In this document: one piece after another, positions 40,726-47,625 of the stretch
Position numbering within the stretch: the first letter of the stretch is position 1
Layout: the number at the start of each line of letters is the position of its first letter
Notes under the pieces: generated by a model
Seen by the model: the letters and a program-made list of their open reading frames with translations, nothing else
What the model was told of the DNA's origin: nothing
Databases searched by the model: none
Made by a program: the position numbers and the translations under genes
Origin: CAZMPJ01 sp964568455
Lineage (GTDB): Bacteria > Margulisbacteria > WOR-1 > O2-12-FULL-45-9
Direction of reading: 5' to 3'
NCBI GenBank assembly: GCA_964568455.1
Contig: CAZMPJ010000012.1
Location: 1 to 47,625 of the forward strand
DNA length: 47,625 nucleotides

Positions 40726-43700
40726 ATGGTAAGGGTATACGCATCAACTTTGCTCACACAACCAAAGGTTGTCACCTACCAAGGGCGACAGATTTCGGTG
40801 CGTGCTATCCAAACTCCAATTGAACATCACCAGATTACTTCTGATAAAAAATTAATTAGAGTAATTACTAACCCTCTTCAAGCTTTAGCAAACTTTCAAG
40901 CTAGAAGAGATATTGAAAGACTACCAGTTTCATCTCATCGTCATTTAAATTTAGTAGCAGTTGAAGAACAAGGCGAAAGCGGGCTATATACCTTGGTTTA
41001 TGATGAAGGTAATTTATTCCCAATTGTCAATTTTCGCAATCCAGCTTTAAATGAAACCGAAATTGATGCTTTAGAAATTGATCCAGAGGTGCGGGCTGAA
41101 GTTGCTTCAGAAGTTAAGACCGCCCTATTTACTGCCGGCCCAGGCCATTATTCAAGACTAGTTAGAACTCATAACCAGGAAGGTTTTAATTTTATTGTTG
41201 ACCAAATTGCTGCGTTTGAGCCTGTTTTAAAATTAATTGAAAATAAAGGCAATCTTTATGCTTTTGTTAGGCGGGTTATTGTTGAATCCTTTACCCAATT
41301 TTATCTTGGCCCCAGCAGCACCAGTGCGAAATATCATCCAATTGACGAAATTACCATTGCCGGCCTACTCCATCACAGCAAACGCGTGGCTTATTTAGCT
41401 CTAAAGTTGGCAGAAAGTTTAAATTTATCAAGAAGCATGCAGCAGGAAATTGTGGCTGCAGCAATTTTGCATGACATTTGTAAAGGTGTTAGCAAAACCG
41501 AAGCAGGCAACTTTACCTGGGGCTTTCACTCAACCGCTGACCACGGTGTTTTTGGCGCAGAATGGCTGGAACAGGTTTTAATGCAACATTTTCCCGGTAT
41601 GAGAGAATCTGATAAAACCAGAGCCAGACGAGTTATGCAAAGTGTTCATTATCATTCTAATATTTGGGTTGATAATTTTGACACAGAACTTACAGCAGAA
41701 AATTCTATTGCTGATTGGATTGTTTCTTTGGCTGATTTTGCAGCGTCACATAAACACGTACGCATGGATTATCCGGGCGCTAAAAACATATCAGACGAAG
41801 AAGCAATCAACAGCATACTGGCTAATCCAATTGATTATGAATGGGAATCACTCCATCCTGACTGGCCCCAACTTTCAGCAAAACAAAAACGAGGTTTATT
41901 AGTTGCTGCAATGTGCTTTAGGCAATATGAAATTGTTGAGCCCAACGAACAACAACAAATAATCGAAGCTATCCTGGCTGAAAACATTCCAATTATTGAT
42001 CACAAAGAACTGGTAAAAAACAAAGCTAACTTAACCATTTGGGCAGCTGTAACCATTGCTAATACTGACGAACTTAGAATGTATTTAAGAGAAGATATTG
42101 AAGCAGCGCTTGAGCAAGCAGAAATAAAAGAAGCTGCCTGGATTATGCCGTCAGCAGATTGCCGAGCTGTCACAGAAAATACGCGTTTTCTACTTCATGT
42201 CTTTAGAAACAATTTCCAAGACGAGTTTTGGCAGCCGCAAAAAGAAGCTTTTCTAGCCTTAATCAACTCTCGAGTTAAAAAAGACCCCGTCACAATAGAA
42301 GAATTAAGTGATGACTTGTTCCAAGAACTAATGCTTAAATACGGCACGCTAGATGTAACAGAGATTTACTGGCAAATGTGCGGTATGTGGGCCAAGAAAG
42401 CAAATATTCGCGCAGCACTAAAAAAAGGCAGTTTAGCCGCTTTAGAAGCTGCTCTTGAAAAATCAGGTTATTCTTCAACCGCAGTTAGAAAACTAGAAGA
42501 AAAACTAAGACAAGGCTTAAATGGTCATCTAGGCTATGAAGAAAAAGAGTTAAAACCTATTTCAGAAAAATTACTTAGAGCCTTAGTTAACACCCTCGGC
42601 CCCAACGAAGCAGAACAAGTTATGTCTGAAATTGACAATGCTGATGTTTTAAAATTCCCCCGCAAAACAGCTCGTAGAATATTTACCCGCATAAAAGCCA
42701 GAGGCGTAGATCTTCAGGGAGGTCTGCGTTCTGCTGTAGCAGCAGAATTGGATTATATCCAGCGCTTGCCTTTTAATCGAATGAATAAAGATATTATTGC
42801 CTGGTTAATGCAAAGATACGCTGGTAATGTTGAAGCGATTTTCGAGGCTATAAAAGATCTTGACCCAACAATTTTGCAAAAATACGAAGCAGAAACAAGA
42901 GAGTTGGAAATAGAATATCTAGGTACTCAAGGTAAAAGATCAATCCCAAAAGCTGTAAGAATGCAACTCTTAGCCAGAGCAGAGACAGAACTTAAGCCAT
43001 TACTTCCCCCAGCAATCCAAAGACAGGAAATGTATGCTGGCAAGATACCTGAACTTGTTACTGTTTCTCGCTTTGTTGAAAATTATGATATCAGTATTAT
43101 TGAGTTTTTAAAATTTGCTCGTGATCCAGCTAACTATCAACAATATGATTATTTTCCTGATATGGACAAAGCTGTGGGACTAATTTTTAACAATGCTGAA
43201 AAAGCTGACGCAAATCATAAAATCGCGGTTTATGGTGATTATGATGCTGACGGCATTTGCGGCACCACTCTCTTAATGGAAGCTCTTCGGGAAATTTTTC
43301 CAGACAAAAAAGAATTCCTTGGCTTCCACATCCCACCCCGCCAACGCGGTTTTGGCCCTAATAATAAATCTTTTGAAGAATTAATTGATGCTGGTTACAC
43401 CACTTTTATAACCAACGACAATGGTATTTCCGGTGCAGCTGTTATTGATCACGCTAGACAATACGCTGCGGCCAAAGGTATTGAGCTTACTATTATAATA
43501 ACCGACCACCACTCCGTGCCTGCGGAACAGCCAGAGGCAGATGCAATTATCCACCCAAAATTATTAGACAAAAAACACCCTGCCCGTTATTTAGCTGGCG
43601 CAGCCGTAGCTTATAAATTGGCTCGGGCTCTATATGACCGTGCAGGAGTTGATATTGGTGATAAATTAATTGAATATGCTGCCATTGCCACGATTACTGA

Positions 43701-44925
43701 TATTGTGGCTATTCCCCAACAAAGCGAAAACAGAGCCATTGCTTGGCATGGTTTTAAAAAACTAAATACTATTTTAAAAATTTTAACAGAAAAAGAAGCA
43801 GAACAAAAAGAAGCTTATGAAAACCAGGAAGTTGATAGAGAAGATATTTATAATGAAAAAGAATTTTTAGACAGCGGTCTAGGCATTGGTCTTTATTTAT
43901 TAACTAAACTAATTAAACTGCAAAATTTTAACCGTGAAAGCATTGGTTTTGGCCTGGGGCCAGTACTTAATGCTATTTCCAGGATTTATGGCGCAGGAGC
44001 TAACTTTGTAGTGGAACTATTACTTTCAACTAATGTAGAAGAAGCTATTGGCAAAGCAGAAAAAATGGTGGTTTTAAACCAACGCAGAAAAGAATTGCAA
44101 CACAGGATGGAAAAAGAAGCTTTAGAGCTTTTAGCTGGCATGATTGAAACAGAAGAATTTGATCCTGAAGAAGATCACGCCATTGTTGTAACTTCTGATA
44201 CCTGGCATCGCGGTATTGTAGGTTTGGTTGCTTCTGCTATTGCTGAACATATCAAAGGAATTGCTGGAGTTGGGACTTCAACAGGCGGATCAATGCGTAC
44301 GATTCCTGGCTTACATATTTTAAAAGCTTTACAAAGGAGCTTAGAACTTTATCGTGCAGACGGAAATCAGGATTCGTTTTTAGATAAATTTGGCGGACAT
44401 GCTGGCGCAGCTGGTTATAGCATAAAAGAAGATAAGCTACCGGTTTTTAAAACTTATTTAAGACGCGCCGCAGACACCCTAATTGAAGAAGATGAAGCAT
44501 TTGCAAAATTATATGGCACTGGTAAACCCAAAAAACTAGTTAACGTGGATGCTTATATGCCAGCTCAACAAATCTCTGCTTCGCTTTATCATTTATTTAA
44601 TTTATTCGCACCCTTTGGCCAACAAACTTATGGCAAATTTGACGAAGTCCCCCGCCCCACCTTTGCTAGCAAAGGTTTGAGAGTAGTTGATTTTGGGGTT
44701 TTGGGCGGTTTGCAAGATCATCTACTTGTAACTTTAGAAGATGAATTTGGCAATCAAATTAAAGGACCTTATTTTAGAGCCAATGATTTAGCTACTAAGA
44801 AAATTCTTTATTCAGGATCAGCTGACAAGGAAGTTTTTGTGGATATTGCTTACAGTATTGACTTAGATTACAAAGGCCGACCTCAAGTACTTATTGTAGA
44901 TATGCAACCAAGCGATCAAAAGTAA
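40726..44925 (+). CDS. HD-domain / RecJ (DHH-DHHA1) fusion protein
   Basis: A 1399-residue fusion. Residues 1-210 are unassigned. An HD hydrolase domain follows (about 215-350): LLHHSKRVAYLALKL, AAAILHDICKG with HD near 248, FHSTADHGVFGAEWL. A long helical region (about 400-760) has no clear match. From about 765 the RecJ exonuclease module is complete: VYGDYDADGICGT (about 835), TNDNGISG, IITDHHSVP (about 925), AGAAVAYKLARAL, GFGLGPVLNAISRI, TWHRGIVGLVASAIAE, GGHAGAAGYS (about 1222), and a C-terminal OB-like domain. RecJ alone is usually about 560-800 residues. The N-terminus is acid-free to E33. Overlaps hisS by 35 bases. Confidence 0.88.
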   Translation: MVRVYASTLLTQPKVVTYQGRQISVRAIQTPIEHHQITSDKKLIRVITNPLQALANFQARRDIERLPVSSHRHLNLVAVEEQGESGLYTLVYDEGNLFPIVNFRNPALNETEIDALEIDPEVRAEVASEVKTALFTAGPGHYSRLVRTHNQEGFNFIVDQIAAFEPVLKLIENKGNLYAFVRRVIVESFTQFYLGPSSTSAKYHPIDEITIAGLLHHSKRVAYLALKLAESLNLSRSMQQEIVAAAILHDICKGVSKTEAGNFTWGFHSTADHGVFGAEWLEQVLMQHFPGMRESDKTRARRVMQSVHYHSNIWVDNFDTELTAENSIADWIVSLADFAASHKHVRMDYPGAKNISDEEAINSILANPIDYEWESLHPDWPQLSAKQKRGLLVAAMCFRQYEIVEPNEQQQIIEAILAENIPIIDHKELVKNKANLTIWAAVTIANTDELRMYLREDIEAALEQAEIKEAAWIMPSADCRAVTENTRFLLHVFRNNFQDEFWQPQKEAFLALINSRVKKDPVTIEELSDDLFQELMLKYGTLDVTEIYWQMCGMWAKKANIRAALKKGSLAALEAALEKSGYSSTAVRKLEEKLRQGLNGHLGYEEKELKPISEKLLRALVNTLGPNEAEQVMSEIDNADVLKFPRKTARRIFTRIKARGVDLQGGLRSAVAAELDYIQRLPFNRMNKDIIAWLMQRYAGNVEAIFEAIKDLDPTILQKYEAETRELEIEYLGTQGKRSIPKAVRMQLLARAETELKPLLPPAIQRQEMYAGKIPELVTVSRFVENYDISIIEFLKFARDPANYQQYDYFPDMDKAVGLIFNNAEKADANHKIAVYGDYDADGICGTTLLMEALREIFPDKKEFLGFHIPPRQRGFGPNNKSFEELIDAGYTTFITNDNGISGAAVIDHARQYAAAKGIELTIIITDHHSVPAEQPEADAIIHPKLLDKKHPARYLAGAAVAYKLARALYDRAGVDIGDKLIEYAAIATITDIVAIPQQSENRAIAWHGFKKLNTILKILTEKEAEQKEAYENQEVDREDIYNEKEFLDSGLGIGLYLLTKLIKLQNFNRESIGFGLGPVLNAISRIYGAGANFVVELLLSTNVEEAIGKAEKMVVLNQRRKELQHRMEKEALELLAGMIETEEFDPEEDHAIVVTSDTWHRGIVGLVASAIAEHIKGIAGVGTSTGGSMRTIPGLHILKALQRSLELYRADGNQDSFLDKFGGHAGAAGYSIKEDKLPVFKTYLRRAADTLIEEDEAFAKLYGTGKPKKLVNVDAYMPAQQISASLYHLFNLFAPFGQQTYGKFDEVPRPTFASKGLRVVDFGVLGGLQDHLLVTLEDEFGNQIKGPYFRANDLATKKILYSGSADKEVFVDIAYSIDLDYKGRPQVLIVDMQPSDQK

Positions 44926-46138
44926 TTTCTTCCTGCTTGCCAGTTTCCATATTTTTCAAAATCGCGGATTTTTTCCTAATTTCATCATCCCCAATAATAT
45001 AAACAAACTTAGCTCCCAAACGATCGGCAGCTTTCATTTGTGCTTTTAAGGATTTGCCCAAATAATCCATGTCAGCAGAGATGCCTTTAGCGCGAGCCTG
45101 TTGGATTAGATCAAAGCCTACTTTCTTAGCTTCGTCTCCTAAGTTAGCGATGAATAGATTTAATGACGAAGCATCAATGTTAAATGACGAATTAATTAAA
45201 CAATTTATCAATCGTTCAAGGCCTATGGCAAACCCAACGGCTGGGATATCTTTTCCACCAAACTCTTTAACTAGATTATCATAACGGCCGCCACCGGAAA
45301 CTGCGTTTTGCGAACCTAAAGAACTAGAAACAATTTCAAAAGTGGTTTTAGTATAATAATCTAGACCACGAACTAAACGTTTATTATCTTTAAATTTTAC
45401 TCCAGCCAGATCAAGTAAATAATTTACTTGTTTGAAATGATCATGACAATCCTTACACAAACAATCTATGATCGCCGGCGCTTTATCAATATATTTTTGA
45501 CAGCCTTTTTCTTTACAGTCTAAAATCCTTAAAGGGTTTTCTTTAAACCTGCGTTTACAATCAACACATAAGCCTTTTAAATTATCTTTAAAATAGGCTT
45601 TTAATTTTGTTTGGAACTCTGGCCGACATTTTGGACAGCCTACACTATTAACATTCACCTCTAAATCTTTTAAGCCCAAAGCTTTGAATAAATCAAGGTT
45701 AAGCAAAATTACTTCCGCATCAACCATGGGATCAGATGAGCCAAAAATTTCTATACCAGCTTGATGAAATTGGCGTTGCCTGCCAGCTTGAGGACGTTCA
45801 TAACGAAACATCGGTCCAATATAGTAAAGTTTGGTAACTTTATCCGGGCTGATTAAATTATTTTCAAGGGCTGCACGAACTACTGGAGCAGTTTCTTCTG
45901 GTCGAAGAGTTAAGCTCCTACCTTTGCGATCTTTAAATTCATATATTTCTTTGGAAACAATATCTGTGGTTTTACCGATAGAACGGGTAAAAAGCTCAGT
46001 TGATTCAAAAATCGGGGTGCGGATCTCCTGATAATTGTATAAAGCAAAAATTTTGCGGCAGATACTTTCCACTTTTTGCCATAAAACAGCTTGTTCTGGA
46101 AGAATATCTTTGGTCCCTCTTGGCACGCTATACTTCAT
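44891..46138 (-). CDS. hisS: Histidyl-tRNA synthetase
   Basis: A 415-residue class II synthetase. It begins MKYSVPRGTKDILPEQ, the usual HisRS N-terminus, so ATG 46136-46138 is preferred over an upstream in-frame start at 46195. Motif 2 is PMFRYERPQAGRQRQFHQAG, and the histidine-specific block is LVRGLDYYTKTTFEIV. Eight cysteines between about 185 and 260 (GCPKCRP, LCVDCKRR, DCKEKGCQ, CLCKDCHDHF) form the zinc-finger-like insert seen in many Gram-positive-type HisRS. Anticodon-binding domain at the C-terminus. Confidence 0.96.
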   Translation of the reverse strand: MKYSVPRGTKDILPEQAVLWQKVESICRKIFALYNYQEIRTPIFESTELFTRSIGKTTDIVSKEIYEFKDRKGRSLTLRPEETAPVVRAALENNLISPDKVTKLYYIGPMFRYERPQAGRQRQFHQAGIEIFGSSDPMVDAEVILLNLDLFKALGLKDLEVNVNSVGCPKCRPEFQTKLKAYFKDNLKGLCVDCKRRFKENPLRILDCKEKGCQKYIDKAPAIIDCLCKDCHDHFKQVNYLLDLAGVKFKDNKRLVRGLDYYTKTTFEIVSSSLGSQNAVSGGGRYDNLVKEFGGKDIPAVGFAIGLERLINCLINSSFNIDASSLNLFIANLGDEAKKVGFDLIQQARAKGISADMDYLGKSLKAQMKAADRLGAKFVYIIGDDEIRKKSAILKNMETGKQEEITFDRLVAYLQ

Positions 46139-46148
46139 AGTACTTGAG

Positions 46149-46154
46149 ATTATA
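46149..46154 (-). promoter_or_regulatory. TATAAT -10 box of hisS
   Basis: On the minus strand, TATAAT lies 10 bases before the hisS ATG. The -35 region (GTTTTC, 46172-46177) is weak. The short distance supports the 46138 start and leaves no room for a T-box leader. It is interleaved with the divergent EamA-like promoter. Confidence 0.5.
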
Positions 46155-46160
46155 ACATAG

Positions 46161-46189
46161 TTGCTAACAAAGAAAACAGGGTATATAAT
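46161..46189 (+). promoter_or_regulatory. Housekeeping promoter of the EamA-like gene
   Basis: TTGCTA (46161-46166), 17 bases, TATAAT (46184-46189), then 9 bases to the ATG at 46199. Good match and ideal spacing. The leader is at most a few bases. Confidence 0.6.
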
Positions 46190-46198
46190 GACCAAAAT

Positions 46199-46561
46199 AT
46201 GAGAAATATACTTACTTGGCTCTTGTTTTATACTATAGTTTTAGCTTTAAGTCAGATATTTTTAAAGCTGGGGGTTAACCAGCTTGGTTCTGTTGATTTA
46301 AAAAATTTACCAAAACTAGCTATTGATATCTTAACCAATCCATCCCTTTTACTTGGCACAATCTTACTAGGCTCAACTTTTTTCATCTGGCTAATAATTC
46401 TCTCAAAATTCCCTTTAAGCCTGGCATTCCCTTTAACCGCTATGGCTTATGTTTTTGTGGGAATTCTTTCTTTCTTTTTTCTGGGAGAAAAGTTGTTACT
46501 GGTCAATTACTTTGGAATGTTCCTAATCGCCTGCGGATTATTTTTCTTACTGTACAAGTAA
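46199..46561 (+). CDS. Small EamA/SMR-like four-helix transporter
   Basis: A 120-residue membrane protein with four hydrophobic helices (about 4-22, 48-70, 72-93, 98-118). Helix 1 carries LSQIFLKLGV, and the third has FPLSLAFPLTAMAYVFVGILSFFFLGEK, the EamA/SMR signature seen in ArnE-type flippase subunits and small multidrug exporters. It probably works as a dimer. Substrate is unknown; a polyprenyl-linked sugar or a small molecule are both possible. Monocistronic, with the 3' end overlapping the kinase-like gene by 15 bases. Confidence 0.85.
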   Translation: MRNILTWLLFYTIVLALSQIFLKLGVNQLGSVDLKNLPKLAIDILTNPSLLLGTILLGSTFFIWLIILSKFPLSLAFPLTAMAYVFVGILSFFFLGEKLLLVNYFGMFLIACGLFFLLYK

Positions 46562-47560
46562 ATATCCTTCTGTCTCTTGTCTTATTTGTTCAAGAGGCGT
46601 ATTGAGTTTTTCAAAAATATATGTGGCCTTTTCTTGTGCTAACAAACGAATTGTGTCAGACGCCATTCCTTCATTCAATCTAAAATCATGAATAATTTGC
46701 TTAAACCCCGCAATAAAACCTAATACAATATATTTTTTTGCTTTTTCCTGATTAGCCTCTGAAAACAAAGAATGCATATTATTAACATTTAAAAATGAAT
46801 GGGCATTTCTCTCAAAAACACGCATATCTAAGGCTGACGCCATATCAATATTATAACAAGGTTGATTTAATCCTACTGCGATTTCCTCACAAGTCGATTC
46901 TAAAAGCGCTTCCATATTAAGCCTAGTGCCACCTCTTCTATCGCGCGTACCAGTAACATAAGCTTGGCTCAAAGAAACCCCAATTGAAAATGCCAGTTTT
47001 TCAAATAAATCATTATTTGCCTCGAGCTCTTCTAAGGTGGCTCTTTCGTTTTGACGCAAAGTTAACAAATCCACTCCAGGTAAAAACTCTAAATATTCAT
47101 GCTGAAATCCTCTTATTACAAAATAAGATGGGGCTCCAATTACATCAAGCAAAGAAGCTCCCACTTTCTCCATGGTGGGATGACGGTAAATAGTACGTCC
47201 ATCATCATCCCTGGTGGTAAACAAATCAGGATTATTTTTTTTCATTACCAAAAGTTTACCACTAGATGTAGCAATTAGATGAGGAGGATCTTCTCTAAAA
47301 TCCGGATCAGAACACATTTTTGTATATCTAAGCACTAAGGGTCCCCGCTGATCTTTTAACACTGAAATTCTTTGTCCCGAATCTTTATAAACCAATCTAA
47401 CAATAGCTCTACCGTTTTTGCCTGGTAACATTATTGATGGATCACTCACTGCTTGTATGGCATTTCTTAAAGCAGCTGCATTTGGCATATTAGCTTTAAT
47501 TGCTAATCTAGCTAATTGAACACCAGACATATTTTTCATTATTCCAATAATATTACCCAT
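46547..47560 (-). CDS. Orphan protein, possible atypical kinase fold
   Basis: A 337-residue soluble protein of no family I know. Some features recall PI3K/HipA-like kinases: LIATSSGKLLVMKK (about 95-108) like a beta3-lysine strand, a hinge-like HEYLEFLPGVDLL (154-166), a loop GTRDRRGGTRLN (204-215) like the DRHxxN catalytic loop, and NIDMASAL (237-244) where a metal-binding Asp would fall. The loop His is replaced by Arg, so it may be inactive. I chose ATG 47558-47560 because AGAGGA lies 6 bases upstream; the 16 residues before it come from promoter DNA. Driven by a sigma-28-type promoter; N-terminal 39 residues lack acid. Confidence 0.6.
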   Translation of the reverse strand: MGNIIGIMKNMSGVQLARLAIKANMPNAAALRNAIQAVSDPSIMLPGKNGRAIVRLVYKDSGQRISVLKDQRGPLVLRYTKMCSDPDFREDPPHLIATSSGKLLVMKKNNPDLFTTRDDDGRTIYRHPTMEKVGASLLDVIGAPSYFVIRGFQHEYLEFLPGVDLLTLRQNERATLEELEANNDLFEKLAFSIGVSLSQAYVTGTRDRRGGTRLNMEALLESTCEEIAVGLNQPCYNIDMASALDMRVFERNAHSFLNVNNMHSLFSEANQEKAKKYIVLGFIAGFKQIIHDFRLNEGMASDTIRLLAQEKATYIFEKLNTPLEQIRQETEGYLLVQ

Positions 47561-47579
47561 GAATTGTCCTCTACTATAT

Positions 47580-47607
47580 ATATCGTTAAAATGAAAGCGA
47601 AATTTCA
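47580..47607 (-). promoter_or_regulatory. Sigma-28-type promoter of the kinase-like gene
   Basis: On the minus strand: TGAAA (47607-47603), 15 bases, AACGATAT (47587-47580), followed by TATAGT and AGAGGA (47572-47567) before the ATG at 47560. Same boxes and spacing as five other promoters here. Confidence 0.75.
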
Positions 47608-47625
47608 TTATTTAGGAGAAAAAAA

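Noticed and set aside
46139..46195. Upstream in-frame extension of hisS, and a possible T-box leader
   Set aside because: The extension does not resemble HisRS and contains the promoter. The -10 box lies 10 bases from the ATG, so no leader for a T-box exists.
33009..47608. Right half of the window as a mobile genomic island or defence island
   Set aside because: No integrase, transposase, attachment repeats or phage genes; the unusual genes are separated one by one by housekeeping genes (purA, aspS, hisS). A shared regulon explains them better.
1..47625. CRISPR arrays
   Set aside because: I saw no regularly spaced direct repeats; the repeats present are short, dispersed and irregular.

Overview
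The window is AT-rich bacterial chromosome, packed with genes: no gene-free stretch reaches 300 bases, the longest being about 195 bases before 35560. The cell is diderm and probably anaerobic. The evidence is a pyruvate:ferredoxin oxidoreductase operon, outer-membrane-type beta-barrels (one carrying S-layer homology domains), lytic transglycosylase, ComEC/ComEA, Amj-type flippase, and DapA plus alanine racemase. The mix of SLH-bearing envelope protein, Ycf45-like R3H ATPase and many unfamiliar genes suggests an uncultured lineage near Cyanobacteria (Margulisbacteria / WOR-1 type). That placement is an inference, not proven here.

Layout. Positions 1-408: tRNA-Gln and a small membrane protein. 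447-1961: nadB. 1946-14522: one long minus-strand run, read from dapA down through queH, a TIM-barrel protein, a degenerate ImmA-like protein, a PHP phosphoesterase, alr, dnaX-ybaB-recR, a Yip1-like membrane protein, porG-porD-porA-porB, HU and an R3H/AAA ATPase. 14625-15473: orphan HExxH protein. 15445-17923: uvrB and coaE (minus). 17981-24671: a three-gene plus-strand envelope operon (beta-barrel, phosphatase-like multidomain secreted protein, PorV-like barrel with SLH domains). 24652-32945: minus-strand comEC-comEA, transglycosylase, pnp-rpsO, ribF, amj, queC. 33009-47560: housekeeping genes (purA, aspS, hisS, a small EamA-like transporter) alternate with unusual isolated genes.

The main discovery candidate is a regulon. 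Six promoters, upstream of the AAA ATPase (33009), radical SAM-PHP pair (35560), HD dGTPase-like gene (40635, minus), HD-RecJ fusion (40726), kinase-like orphan (47560, minus) and HExxH orphan (14625), share TGAAAT and, exactly 15 bases after TGAAA, an element close to GCCGATAA/CCGATAT. This is the architecture of sigma-28 (FliA/SigD/WhiG) promoters, yet no flagellar gene is visible. The seven proteins they drive also share basic N-termini with no acidic residue for 23-47 positions. Housekeeping genes instead have TATAAT-type promoters, often so close to the start codon that transcripts should be nearly leaderless.

Other traits: all seven convergent gene pairs overlap tail to tail by 14-35 bases, and short dispersed repeats have entered coding sequence (a signal peptide, the DnaX linker, the Yip1 N-terminus).
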